Below are positions 8,025-16,579 of a DNA stretch of 64,000 nucleotides, piece by piece. The translations under genes and the position numbers were made by a program. The stretch is from an uncultured Lachnospiraceae bacterium (GTDB taxonomy: Bacteria; Bacillota; Clostridia; Lachnospirales; Lachnospiraceae): positions 81,089 to 145,088 of the forward strand of contig CAJTMW010000007.1 in the NCBI GenBank assembly GCA_910577275.1, written 5' to 3'. The notes under the pieces were generated by a model, which was not told the origin of the DNA, made no database searches, and saw nothing but the letters and a program-made list of their open reading frames with translations. Positions within the stretch are counted from its first letter, which is position 1. Every line of letters begins with the position of its first letter.

Positions 8025-9974
8025 TTATGCTGTTACCGTATTTCCTGTGTAAAGCTGGTAATACTTTCCCTTCTCGGCTATGAGCTGGTCATGGGTTCCC
8101 CGCTCAATCACCCTTCCCTGTTCCAATACCATGATACAGTTGCTGTTCTTTACCGTGGAAAGCCTGTGGGCAATCACGAAGGTGGTCCTTCCCTCCATCA
8201 GGGCGTCCATCCCCTTCTGCACCAGCCGCTCCGTCCTGGTATCAATAGAGCTTGTCGCCTCATCCAGAATCAGTACCGGCGGGTCGGCAACGGCGGCTCT
8301 TGCAATGGCAAGAAGCTGTCTCTGTCCCTGGCTTAAATTGGCGCCGTCCCCGGTCAGCATCGTCTCATATCCCTGCGGGAGCCTCTGGATAAAGCCGTCG
8401 GCGTTAACCAGCCTTGCCGCCCTTTTTACATCCTCATCCGTGGCGTCCAGCTTTCCGTATCTGATATTTTCCATGACGGTTCCCGTAAACAAATGGGTAT
8501 CCTGCAGTACGATTCCAAGAGAACGCCGCAAATCCGCCTTTTTAATCTTGTTCACGTTAATGCCGTCGTAACGGATTTTGCCGTCCTGAATGTCATAAAA
8601 GCGGTTGATGAGGTTGGTGATTGTGGTTTTGCCCGCGCCGGTAGCGCCCACAAAGGCAATTTTCTGCCCCGGCTTCGCGTACAGCTCCACGTCGTGGAGA
8701 ATTATCTTTTCGTCATTATAACCGAAATCCACATGGTCGAACACCACATTTCCCTCCAGCTTCTGATAGGTAGTTGTGCCCTCGCTCTTATGATAATGCT
8801 TCCATGCCCAGAGCCCCGTTCTCCTTTCGCTTTCCGTGAGCGTTCCGTCCGCCCCTTCCTTTGCATTCACCAGCTCCACATAGCCGTCGTCCGTCTCCGG
8901 CGTCTCGTCAAGGAGCCTGAAAATACGCTCCGCCCCCGCAAGCGCCATGATAATGCTGTTAAGCTGCTGGCTCACCTGATTGATAGGCATATTGAAAGAG
9001 CGGTTGAAATTGAGGAAGCTGGCAAGGGAGCCAAGGGTCAGCCCTGAAATCCCCGTAAGGGCAAGGAGACCGCCCACCACCGTACACACCACATAGCTCA
9101 GGTTCCCGAGCTGGGCGTTAATGGGCCCCATGATATTGGCGAACAGATTGGCATGGTAAGCGCTGTCAAAAAGCCTGTCATTCAATTCATTGAATTTCTC
9201 CGTCGCCTCGTTTTCATGACAGAATACCTTGACAACCTTCTGGCCGTTCATCATTTCTTCCACATATCCGTTCACGGCGCCGATATCTATCTGCTGGGAA
9301 AGGAAAAAGCGGCTGCTCAATCCCCCCACCTTTTTGGCGGAAACCATCATAATCGTCACCATAACCAGCGTCACAAGGGTCAGAGGGACGCTCAGGATAA
9401 ACATGTAGGAAAGCACGGTAACCACCGTAATCGCGCTGTTTATGAGCTGCGGAATGCTCTGGCTGACCATCTGCCGCAGGGTATCCACATCATTGGTATA
9501 CATAGACATAATATCGCCATGGGCGTGGGTGTCAAAGTATTTAATCGGAAGGCTCTCCATCTTTTCAAACATATCGTTGCGCAGCTTCATCATTACCCCC
9601 TGGGTAATCACAACCATTATCCTCGCCTGAATAAAAGCCGCAAGAACGCCTCCTGCATAAATACATGCCATTTTTATGATTGCCGCCGCCAGCGGTGAAA
9701 AATCCGGCGCCGCCTCCCCCGATGCAAGAGCGCCAAGCATCGGCTCAATATAACCGTCAATCAGCGTCCGCATAAACATGGTTCCCTGGGTGCTTGCAAA
9801 TACACTGGCCGCAATGCAGACTACCGCAATGATACAGTGGGGCGCATAGCCTTTCAGTATGTACGCCATAAGACGTTTAAACAGCTTCCCCGGGTTTTTG
9901 ATGGTCGGCCGCGGCCCCATTGTTCTTCTTCCGCCCGGTCCCTGGTTTACTTTTGGTTTTCTTTCCTGCGCCAT
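8025..9974 (-). CDS. Heterodimeric ABC exporter subunit, catalytic NBD
   Basis: A 649-residue half-transporter: six membrane segments in about 40-345, then a nucleotide-binding domain. Walker A GATGAGKT is at 443-450, signature LSQGQ at 547-551, Walker B with catalytic E572 in LILDEATSS, and H-loop H603 in IAHRLST. A non-conserved insert (about 365-405) sits between membrane and nucleotide-binding parts. The stop of the 582-residue partner is two bases upstream of this start, so they are co-translated and presumably form one heterodimer of the LmrCD/BmrCD/TM287-288 type. Such exporters move drugs or lipophilic compounds, driven by ATP. Control by the upstream MarR protein points to an inducible efflux pump; the substrate is unknown. 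Confidence 0.93.
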   Translation of the reverse strand: MAQERKPKVNQGPGGRRTMGPRPTIKNPGKLFKRLMAYILKGYAPHCIIAVVCIAASVFASTQGTMFMRTLIDGYIEPMLGALASGEAAPDFSPLAAAIIKMACIYAGGVLAAFIQARIMVVITQGVMMKLRNDMFEKMESLPIKYFDTHAHGDIMSMYTNDVDTLRQMVSQSIPQLINSAITVVTVLSYMFILSVPLTLVTLVMVTIMMVSAKKVGGLSSRFFLSQQIDIGAVNGYVEEMMNGQKVVKVFCHENEATEKFNELNDRLFDSAYHANLFANIMGPINAQLGNLSYVVCTVVGGLLALTGISGLTLGSLASFLNFNRSFNMPINQVSQQLNSIIMALAGAERIFRLLDETPETDDGYVELVNAKEGADGTLTESERRTGLWAWKHYHKSEGTTTYQKLEGNVVFDHVDFGYNDEKIILHDVELYAKPGQKIAFVGATGAGKTTITNLINRFYDIQDGKIRYDGINVNKIKKADLRRSLGIVLQDTHLFTGTVMENIRYGKLDATDEDVKRAARLVNADGFIQRLPQGYETMLTGDGANLSQGQRQLLAIARAAVADPPVLILDEATSSIDTRTERLVQKGMDALMEGRTTFVIAHRLSTVKNSNCIMVLEQGRVIERGTHDQLIAEKGKYYQLYTGNTVTA

Positions 9975-9976
9975 AA

Positions 9977-11725
9977 TTACAGCTCTCCTTTCTCGTCAAA
10001 ATCGCCGCTTCCCGACGTCTGTGATTCATAAACCTCGCGGTAAATTTCATTATTTTCAAGAAGCTCCTCATGAGTGCCAAAGCCCGTTACCTTGCCTTCG
10101 TCCATGACAATGATTTTGTCCGCGTCCTGAATGCTGGAAATTCTCTGGGCAATAATCAGCTTCGTGATCCCGGGAATCGACTCCCTGAAGGCTTTTCTGA
10201 TTTTTGCGTCCGTGGCCGTATCAACGGCGCTGGTGGAATCGTCCAGAATCAGCACTTTGGGCTGTCTCAGCAAAGCCCTTGCAATGCAAAGACGCTGCCT
10301 CTGTCCGCCGGAAACATTGGTTCCGCCCTGTTCAATGCGGGTTTCATAACCGCCCGGAAGCTTTCTGATAAATTCATCGGCGCACGCCAGCTCGCAGGCA
10401 CGACGGCATTCCTCAGGGCTGGCGTCCTTTTTGCCCCACCTTAAATTCTCCAGAATCGTTCCGCTGAAAAGAACGTTATTTTGAAGCACCACCGCCACCT
10501 CGCTGCGCAGCGTTTCCAAATCATATTCCTTTACGTTTCTGCCGCCCACAAAAAGGCTGCCGGCAGTCACGTCATAAAGACGGCTTATCAGATTCACCAG
10601 ACTTGATTTTGCGCTTCCCGTCCCGCCCAGAATTCCTATGGTTTCGCCGGAGGCAATTTTCAGGGTAATCCCTTTCAGCACCGGCTCCTTTGCGTCCGCA
10701 TGGTATTTGAAGGAAACGTCCTTAAACTCGATACTTCCGTCGGCAACCTCATACACAGGGTTTTCCGGGTTGGAAAGCAATGTCCTTTCATTCAGCACCT
10801 CCGCAATCCGCCTCGCGCTTGCAAGAGACATGGTAATCATGACGAAAATCATGGATACCATCATAAGATTCATCAAAATATTCATGCAGTAGGTCATAAG
10901 GCTCATAAGCTGCCCTGTGGAAAGGCTCCCTCCCACAATCATTTTTGCACCCATCCAGCTAATCAGCAGAATACAGCTGTACATTGCAAGGTTCATGACG
11001 GGGCTGTTCCACGCTACGATATTTTTCGCCTTGCAGAAAAGATTGTAAAGATTTCCGCTTGCCTTTTTAAACTTCTGATTTTCGTAGTCCTCCCGGACAT
11101 AGGCCTTCACCACCCGGATAGCCGATACATTTTCCTCCACGCTTTCGTTTAAATCGTCATATCTTGGAAATACCTGTGAAAAATGCCTGGTTGCATTCGT
11201 TACAATGACGGCGAGAATTACTCCCAGAATCATTACCACAATCAGATAGATGCCCGCAAGACGGGGGCTGATTAAAAAGGACATTACCATGGCGATAATC
11301 AGGCTGATTGGCGCCCGCATACACATACGCAGAATCATCTGGTAGGCGTTCTGTATATTCGTCACGTCCGTGGTAAGCCTTGTCACCAGACCGGAGGTGC
11401 TGTACTTATCAATATTGGCAAAGCTGAAGGTCTGGATATTTTCAAACATTGCCTTTCTTAAGTTTCTCGCAAAGCCCGTGGACGCCCGGGCGCCGTATTT
11501 TCCTCCCATGATGCCGAATAAAAGCCCTGCGATTGCCGCCACAATCATAAGGCCGCCCATCCGGTAAATATGTCCCATATCCCCCGTCTCCACGCCATTA
11601 TCAATAATGGACGCCATCATCAGCGGGATAATCATTTCCATGATAACCTCCAGTATCATAAAAACCGGCGTTATCAGGGAATCCTTCTTAAATTCCTTAA
11701 TCTGTGCTCCTAATGTTTTCAGCAT
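9977..11725 (-). CDS. Heterodimeric ABC exporter subunit, degenerate NBD
   Basis: A 582-residue half-transporter with six membrane segments (about 18-300) and a nucleotide-binding domain. Walker A is GGTGSAKS at 367-374 and the signature VSGGQ is intact at 471-475. The Walker B catalytic glutamate is replaced by Asp (LILDDSTS, D496) and the H-loop histidine by Gln (IIAQRISS). These changes mark the subunit with the degenerate ATP site in heterodimeric exporters such as TM287. Its gene overlaps the 3' end of the marR-type gene by 29 bases and is followed two bases later by the catalytic subunit, so regulator and pump form one operon. Confidence 0.93.
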   Translation of the reverse strand: MLKTLGAQIKEFKKDSLITPVFMILEVIMEMIIPLMMASIIDNGVETGDMGHIYRMGGLMIVAAIAGLLFGIMGGKYGARASTGFARNLRKAMFENIQTFSFANIDKYSTSGLVTRLTTDVTNIQNAYQMILRMCMRAPISLIIAMVMSFLISPRLAGIYLIVVMILGVILAVIVTNATRHFSQVFPRYDDLNESVEENVSAIRVVKAYVREDYENQKFKKASGNLYNLFCKAKNIVAWNSPVMNLAMYSCILLISWMGAKMIVGGSLSTGQLMSLMTYCMNILMNLMMVSMIFVMITMSLASARRIAEVLNERTLLSNPENPVYEVADGSIEFKDVSFKYHADAKEPVLKGITLKIASGETIGILGGTGSAKSSLVNLISRLYDVTAGSLFVGGRNVKEYDLETLRSEVAVVLQNNVLFSGTILENLRWGKKDASPEECRRACELACADEFIRKLPGGYETRIEQGGTNVSGGQRQRLCIARALLRQPKVLILDDSTSAVDTATDAKIRKAFRESIPGITKLIIAQRISSIQDADKIIVMDEGKVTGFGTHEELLENNEIYREVYESQTSGSGDFDEKGEL

Positions 11726-12242
11726 TTGATATCTCTCCTCCTGTTACAGTTTTGCTTAAGCCTTTTGCCGTTTTCAGTTCTCCCGGCTCCTCCGTCTCCC
11801 GTCTCATCCTCTCCAGATTTCCCTTTACAATATCCAGGAGCCGGAGCAGCTCCTCCCGCTCTTTTTCGTTTAAGCCGCGCAGCATCTGTTCTTCCATCAT
11901 GTCCATATGCGCCTCGGCCTGCCTGTGGCCCTCTTTTGCCGGTTCTGTCATCACAATCCGCTTCAGCCTTGCGTCCTTATCCACAGCGCTTCTTGTGAGC
12001 AGGCCGTTCCGCTCCATCACCCGCAGCGTATTCGTAGCGGTGGCCCCTGAAATATTGAACGCTTCCTCGATGTTCTTCTGATAAACGGGCTGCTCCTGAT
12101 GATGATACAAATAAGCCATAATCCCCGCCTGAAGCTGTGTCTGGGGCCTTTGCCCGGTAACCGGATGAGTTTTGGAAACAACTTCCTTAATCAGATTGTT
12201 GATAAATCTTACTTCAAACCCAAACATTTTTTTATGCAGCAT
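11697..12242 (-). CDS. MarR-family transcriptional regulator
   Basis: A 181-residue winged-helix regulator. The recognition helix region contains SGATATNTLRVMERNGLLTR followed by the wing (about 68-100), and helices on both sides would form the dimer. MarR proteins usually repress their own operon and release DNA when bound to a small ligand. GGAGG precedes the ATG. It is the first gene of an operon with an ABC exporter pair, and the region upstream holds two inverted repeats flanking a TATAAT, fitting autorepression. The C-terminal 30 residues are poorly conserved in appearance and overlap the next gene. Confidence 0.92.
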   Translation of the reverse strand: MLHKKMFGFEVRFINNLIKEVVSKTHPVTGQRPQTQLQAGIMAYLYHHQEQPVYQKNIEEAFNISGATATNTLRVMERNGLLTRSAVDKDARLKRIVMTEPAKEGHRQAEAHMDMMEEQMLRGLNEKEREELLRLLDIVKGNLERMRRETEEPGELKTAKGLSKTVTGGEISNAENIRSTD

Positions 12243-12273
12243 TTTTCCCCTCCTTTTATACCTTATTCAAATA

Positions 12274-12307
12274 GTTAGTGCGCTAATTATATTGTTAGTG
12301 AACTAAC
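12274..12307 (-). promoter_or_regulatory. marR operon -10 box flanked by two operator-like inverted repeats
   Basis: On the plus strand GTTAGTGCGCTAA (12274-12286) and GTTAGTGAACTAAC (12294-12307) are two inverted repeats whose centres are 20 bases apart. The minus-strand -10 box TATAAT (12286-12291) lies between them. The second is a perfect 6-bp inverted repeat with a 2-bp centre. The placement predicts steric repression of marR and the exporter genes by the MarR dimer. Confidence 0.75.
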
Positions 12308-12341
12308 TATATAACTTTTTTAAATTTTTGTCAAGGGGTAT

Positions 12342-12400
12342 TTTATTCCCGCGAGCAATGAGTCAAGCGGATGCTTGCAGGCTCTTTGTCTGGTTCGTTG
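12342..12400 (+). repeat. Interspersed repeat, copy 1
   Basis: The 33 bases 12342-12374 (starting TTTATTCCCGCGAGCAATGA) are identical to 58551-58583, and a diverged inverted copy lies at 16580-16618. All three sit between genes. The rest of this copy has a second GCTTGCA motif at 12400-12406, giving a possible hairpin. The rest of the 333-base gap holds the marR and larE promoters. Confidence 0.8.
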
Positions 12401-12514
12401 CTTGCACATAAGTAAAGACTCTCTATTTCAGCCTTTCCTATGAAACGCCTGACCAGCCCGTTACCGCTTGTGTTGGCTCAGTAGTTTTTCGGCCCCGCTT
12501 TCCGAAAGTAGCCA

Positions 12515-12543
12515 TTGAAATTATCTCCCTCATGCACTATAGT
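12515..12543 (+). promoter_or_regulatory. Promoter of larE
   Basis: TTGAAA (12515-12520), a 17-base spacer and TATAGT (12538-12543) make a good sigma-A promoter. It lies 32 bases before the larE start, leaving a short leader with the ribosome binding site GGGAGG and no room for a riboswitch. Confidence 0.7.
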
Positions 12544-12575
12544 AAAAAAAGGCTTCATGTGCGGGAGGATGGTTT

Positions 12576-13403
12576 ATGCAGAAATATACCGATAAAAAAG
12601 AGCTTCTTTTACAGATAATGAGCGAGTTTTCCAAAAAAGATATTGCCGTCGCTTTTTCCGGTGGCGTGGACAGCAGCCTGCTTTTGAAAATCGCATGTGA
12701 CTTTGCCAGGATAAGCGGCAAAAAGGTATATGCCGTTACCATGCAGACCAGACTCCACCCGGCAGGAGAGATTACGGATGCCCGGAAAATATGTGAGGAA
12801 ATCGGAGCCTTCCACATCGTAATCGCTGTGGACGAGCTTGAGGAAGCCGGAATCCTGAACAATCCCACAGACCGCTGCTATTTGTGCAAGAAGCATCTGT
12901 TTGTAAAAATGCTGGAAAAAGCCGCTTCTTTAGGCGTCAGCACCGTTATAGAGGGAACCAACGAGGACGACCTTCATGTGTACCGCCCTGGCATCCGCGC
13001 CCTGCAGGAGCTGAACATTGAAAGCCCTCTTGCCAGGGCGGGAATGACAAAGGACGACGTTCGGAATCTGGCGGAAGAATACGGCCTTTCCGCCGCTTCT
13101 AAGCCCTCCACCCCCTGTCTTGCCACAAGATTTCCTTACGGAACGGCTCTGTCCTACGAAGCCATGGCGCAGGTGGAAAAGGGGGAAGCCTTTCTGAAAA
13201 ATCTTGGATTTTATAACGTACGCCTTCGGATACACGGGCAGATTGCCAGAATTGAAACAGATAAAGCGGCATTTCCCGCGCTTTTAGAACAGGCTGAGGA
13301 AATTACCGCTTATTTAAAGAGCCTTGGATACGATTATATTACTCTGGATTTGGAGGGGTTCCGGTCGGGGAGTATGGATATTCATATCCCCAAGCCAGAT
13401 TAA
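12576..13403 (+). CDS. larE: Nickel-pincer cofactor sulfur transferase LarE
   Basis: LarE adenylates the pyridinium dicarboxylate intermediate made by LarB and installs sulfur, giving the bis-thiocarboxylate that LarC loads with nickel. The 275 residues start with the PP-loop SGGVDSS (28-34). C181 in TPCLATRFPYG matches the sulfur-donating cysteine of L. plantarum LarE. C101 and C104 (CYLC) are also present, giving the three-cysteine set reported for [4Fe-4S]-dependent LarE such as the Thermotoga enzyme. This copy may therefore be catalytic rather than self-sacrificing; that is inference. GGGAGG supports the start. The gene faces larC, with only three bases between the stop codons. It was chosen over a generic NAD/GMP synthase-like label because of larB and larC next door. 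Confidence 0.93.
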   Translation: MQKYTDKKELLLQIMSEFSKKDIAVAFSGGVDSSLLLKIACDFARISGKKVYAVTMQTRLHPAGEITDARKICEEIGAFHIVIAVDELEEAGILNNPTDRCYLCKKHLFVKMLEKAASLGVSTVIEGTNEDDLHVYRPGIRALQELNIESPLARAGMTKDDVRNLAEEYGLSAASKPSTPCLATRFPYGTALSYEAMAQVEKGEAFLKNLGFYNVRLRIHGQIARIETDKAAFPALLEQAEEITAYLKSLGYDYITLDLEGFRSGSMDIHIPKPD

Positions 13404-13406
13404 GTT

Positions 13407-14879
13407 TCACCCCTCAAATCTTCCTGCAAAGGAAGCCAGCACCTTCTGCAGCGGCAGACCGCATTTTTCTGCAAGCTCCGCCGCGCTGTCATACTCAGGG
13501 TAGCACCTTACCTGTCCGTCCGGCAGTATGCACTTTTTTGCTTTCAGCTCCCCTTCCTTTAGCGTCACGGTCACACTTTCCCTTGGCAGTACGCTGCGCT
13601 CCATCTTTATCCGGCGTATGCCGATTGTGGTAGTCTCCTGAAAAATAATCTGTTCCAGTTCTTTTATTTTACACTCGTCGCAAATCACCGTAAGCTCACA
13701 GGCAGGCCGGTTTTTCTTCATATACACGGGGATAAAATGCACGTCCCTTGCCCCGGCTTTCAAAAGCCGTTCCATCACATAGCCGAGTACCTCCCCGGTA
13801 CAGTCGTCGATGTTGGTTTCCAGACGGTAGATTGTATCCTCTTTCCCGCCGGCGCTCAAAGCTTTCTCCTGCCAATTACCTCCTCCATGGGCTGCAAAAT
13901 CACCTTTTTCCTCGTCCCTGCCTTTTTCTTCATCAGCTTCAATCAGCATGGCGCGCAAAAGGCTTGGTCTTTCATAATTCCGCTTCCCGGCTCCCATGCC
14001 TGTTTTTTGAATGATAAACTTCTCCGGCAGCGCAAAGGAGCTTGCGGCTGCCGCCACAATCGCCGCCCCCGTGGGCGTTACCAGCTCGCCCGACACCTCC
14101 GTAATTTTCACGGGAATGTGGTGCGCCTCCATAATATTTGTCACCGCAGGCACCGGCACCGGAAGAACGCCGTGCTGGCATCTTACGGTTCCCCGTCCCT
14201 CGCACAGGAAAGGTACAATCGTCTCCGTGATATCCAGATTGTCCAGACATACCGCCGCTGCCACAATGTCCACGATGGAATCCACCGCGCCGACCTCATG
14301 GAAGTGTACCTCATTCTCAGGGACGCCGTGAGCCTTTGCCTCCGCTTTTGCCAGAACCCCGAAGATTTTCACCGCCGTCTCCTTTGCTCTTTCGGTGATG
14401 GCAGCTCCGGCAATGATATCCAGTATTTCAGGAAGCCCTCTGTGCTCATGGTCGTGATGGTGTTCATGGGAATGGGCATGTGTGTGCGTATGTTCCTCTG
14501 CTGCGGAATGGCTATGGACATGTTCCACCTCTGCGGAAGGGTCTTGATGATGGGCACTGGTATGTTCTTCCTCTGCAGAATTATCATGGTGATGGGCATG
14601 TCCTCTCTCCTCAGAATGCTCATGATGATGCTCGTGCCCGTGCAGATATTCCATGTCATGGTCATGGTTTTCATGCCCCTTGTCCAGCTTCACGTTGAAG
14701 TCGCAGGCGTCCAGCCCCGCTTTTTTCACCCTGCTGATTTCTATCTCAAAGCCCTGCACCGGAAGGCTCTTTAGCGCCTCCTCAAGGACTTTTCTGTCCG
14801 CCCCCAAATCCAGCAGCGCCGCCACGGTCATATCGCCGCTGATTCCCGAATTACATTCCAGATACAGTGTTTTTCCCAT
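13407..14879 (-). CDS. larC: Nickel-pincer cofactor nickel insertase LarC
   Basis: LarC is the CTP-dependent nickel insertase (cyclometallase) that completes the nickel-pincer nucleotide. This is one continuous 490-residue reading frame, whereas the L. plantarum gene is split into larC1 and larC2 and needs a programmed frameshift. The start is typical (YLECNSGISGDMTVAALLDL, residues 6-25). A histidine-rich insert at 69-147 holds about 29 His, mixed with Glu, Asp and Ser, and probably stores or delivers nickel. HFHEVGAVDSIVDI follows. The tract from about 285 (RGTVRCQHG to TPTGAA) is the conserved core. GGAG precedes the ATG. larB lies 66 bases upstream on the same strand, so larB-larC are likely co-transcribed. 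Confidence 0.95.
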   Translation of the reverse strand: MGKTLYLECNSGISGDMTVAALLDLGADRKVLEEALKSLPVQGFEIEISRVKKAGLDACDFNVKLDKGHENHDHDMEYLHGHEHHHEHSEERGHAHHHDNSAEEEHTSAHHQDPSAEVEHVHSHSAAEEHTHTHAHSHEHHHDHEHRGLPEILDIIAGAAITERAKETAVKIFGVLAKAEAKAHGVPENEVHFHEVGAVDSIVDIVAAAVCLDNLDITETIVPFLCEGRGTVRCQHGVLPVPVPAVTNIMEAHHIPVKITEVSGELVTPTGAAIVAAAASSFALPEKFIIQKTGMGAGKRNYERPSLLRAMLIEADEEKGRDEEKGDFAAHGGGNWQEKALSAGGKEDTIYRLETNIDDCTGEVLGYVMERLLKAGARDVHFIPVYMKKNRPACELTVICDECKIKELEQIIFQETTTIGIRRIKMERSVLPRESVTVTLKEGELKAKKCILPDGQVRCYPEYDSAAELAEKCGLPLQKVLASFAGRFEG

Positions 14880-14945
14880 TTAACTGTTCTCCTTTCCTGT
14901 CTGTACATAGATTCCATATGATGTAAAAACTACGGCAGGACGCCC

Positions 14946-15707
14946 TCACGCCTGGCGGCTTTCTTCCCGAATCCCCAGCCGGTTTATCTGCGTGGCAATG
15001 TAACCGGCTCCGTAACCGTTGTCAATATTCACCACCGCAATCCCATTAGCGCAGGAATTTATCATCGTCAGAAGCGCCGACAGGCCGTGCATGCTTGCCC
15101 CGTATCCGATGGAAGTGGGCACGGCAATCACCGGTCTGCTCACCAGACCTCCAATCACACTGGCCAATGCCCCTTCCATACCGGCAACCGCCACCACGCA
15201 GTTGGCCTCCTGTATCACGTCCAGGCGGGATAAGAGTCTGTGCAGTCCGCTGACCCCCACGTCGTAAATCCTCTCTACATTCGCCCCGAAATATTCTGCG
15301 GTCTGGGCCGCTTCCTCCGCAACGGGAATGTCCGCCGTTCCCGCCGTACAGACGGCGATTTTCCCCTGCCTTTGCTTTCCGCTTCTTTCTATCTTTAAAA
15401 TACGGGATACTTCGTCATAAACCACCTCCGGCAGAACCGCCCTCACCAGCTCATACTGCCGCCTTTCCGCTCTGGTTCCGAAGACCTCCCCGTTTTCCTC
15501 ATACATTTTCCGGTAGATGTTCACCAGATATTCATCGGGCTTTCCGCTGCAAAAAACCACTTCCGGGAAGCCGGAACGGATTTCCCTGTGGGTGTCCAGC
15601 TTGGCGTAGCCCATTTCCTCATAGGGCTGTCTCCTGAAATATTTTTCCGCTTCCTCCACGGAAAGGGTTCCCGATTTTACCTGTTCGAGCACTTCTCTTG
15701 CTTCCAT
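14946..15707 (-). CDS. larB: Nickel-pincer cofactor biosynthesis protein LarB
   Basis: LarB carboxylates nicotinic acid adenine dinucleotide at C5 of the pyridinium ring and hydrolyses the phosphoanhydride, the first step of nickel-pincer cofactor synthesis. The 253-residue protein has a variable N-terminal third and a PurE-like core from about residue 125 (CTAGTADIPVAEEA), with VVAVAGMEGALASVIGGL, the cysteine of MINSCANGI and VNIDNGYGAGY. These match the LarB family rather than PurE itself. AGGAGG lies five bases before the ATG. It is the promoter-proximal gene of larB-larC. Confidence 0.93.
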   Translation of the reverse strand: MEAREVLEQVKSGTLSVEEAEKYFRRQPYEEMGYAKLDTHREIRSGFPEVVFCSGKPDEYLVNIYRKMYEENGEVFGTRAERRQYELVRAVLPEVVYDEVSRILKIERSGKQRQGKIAVCTAGTADIPVAEEAAQTAEYFGANVERIYDVGVSGLHRLLSRLDVIQEANCVVAVAGMEGALASVIGGLVSRPVIAVPTSIGYGASMHGLSALLTMINSCANGIAVVNIDNGYGAGYIATQINRLGIREESRQA

Positions 15708-15895
15708 TAAAGACCTCCTGTTTCAAGTTCCGCAAAACATTCCAGCGCATCTTCATTCGGAACAATTTCCGGCTGCTTCCTATTCTAAAATCGTTCCGTA
15801 CGCTTTCAAAATATTGTACCATAGATTATTTGTTTCGGAAATTATTTTCCCCTAAAAATGAGCGAATCCTATAAAATAAAATTTTTATAATTTAT

Positions 15896-15924
15896 TTGTT
15901 TTCTCCGCACCCGGATAGTATAAT
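15896..15924 (+). promoter_or_regulatory. Promoter of the toxin-antitoxin operon
   Basis: TTGTTT (15896-15901), a 17-base spacer and TATAAT (15919-15924) form a strong sigma-A promoter. A second TATAAT at 15939-15944 overlaps the left copy of a direct repeat ATTGATAT (15934-15941 and 15947-15954, 13 bases apart). The repeat lies where an antitoxin operator would be expected. Confidence 0.7.
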
Positions 15925-15969
15925 TAAATTAGAATTGATATAATATATTGATATGGAAGGAGTATTACC

Positions 15970-16251
15970 ATGCAGACATTAATCAAACCATCCGCCGCAA
16001 TTCGGCAGAATTATACGGAAATCGCTACATTATGCAAAACTACCGGCGAACCTGTTTTTTTAACAAAAAACGGGGAAGGGGATTTGGTCGTTATGGACAT
16101 AGCCACTTACGACCGGCGTGAGAAACAATTAGAGCTTAGAGAAAAATTACTTGAAGTCGAAGAACTAAGACATGCCGGAGTATCGGACATTCCTGCCAGA
16201 AGCGCTTCTGCAAATCTTCGTGCTGTCCTGAAGGAGAAAGATTATGTATAA
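15970..16251 (+). CDS. Phd/YefM-type antitoxin
   Basis: A 93-residue antitoxin. The N-terminus shows the Phd/YefM DNA-binding fold: IRQNYTEIATLCKTTGEPVFLTKNG (split here as INQNY-like start, then the PVFLTKNGEGDLVVMD strand). The C-terminal half (50-93) is charged and helical, as expected for the segment that wraps the toxin. GGAAGGAG lies seven bases before the ATG. The last eight bases overlap the toxin start, giving translational coupling. The protein neutralises the toxin and probably represses the operon through the repeat at the promoter. The surrounding DNA is more AT-rich than the neighbouring genes, so recent acquisition is possible. Confidence 0.9.
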   Translation: MQTLIKPSAAIRQNYTEIATLCKTTGEPVFLTKNGEGDLVVMDIATYDRREKQLELREKLLEVEELRHAGVSDIPARSASANLRAVLKEKDYV

Positions 16252-16552
16252 AGTAGACATCTCTCCTGCAGCAAATTCTGTATTGGAAGAATACGCTTTT
16301 CGCTGTGCCAGAGATAACGGAAAGGAGTGCGCTTTTCGGCTTTTAGATGCTTATGATGAAAAAATCTCGTATCTGGAAACCACACCCTTTATCGGCTGTG
16401 CCAGATTACGATATATTCCCTCCAAATACCGGGTTCTTAACTTCTGGCCGCATTTATGGTTTGTTTTCCAGATAAAAGAGGATGAAAACTGTGTAAAAAT
16501 CGAATACATAATTGATGACAGGCAAAACTATGGAGCCTTTCTTAAGTCATAA
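16244..16552 (+). CDS. RelE/ParE-family toxin
   Basis: A 102-residue small toxin of the RelE/ParE superfamily: MYKVDISPAANSVLEEYAFR (first strand and helix), then the beta-sheet with RLRYIPSKYRVLNFWPHLWFVF and the end VKIEYIIDDRQNY, where the final Asp-Arg-Gln stretch is typical. RelE relatives cut mRNA on the ribosome and ParE relatives poison gyrase; the sequence alone does not decide which. The start overlaps the antitoxin by eight bases. It is intact, so the module is probably active. Confidence 0.87.
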   Translation: MYKVDISPAANSVLEEYAFRCARDNGKECAFRLLDAYDEKISYLETTPFIGCARLRYIPSKYRVLNFWPHLWFVFQIKEDENCVKIEYIIDDRQNYGAFLKS

Positions 16553-16579
16553 CCCCCGCAGCAGTCGCAAATTTGCATG

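Noticed and set aside
12243..16000. A lactate racemase (larA) beside larB, larC and larE.
   Set aside because: All frames nearby are accounted for by marR, lar and toxin-antitoxin genes; no LarA-like protein is found in the window.
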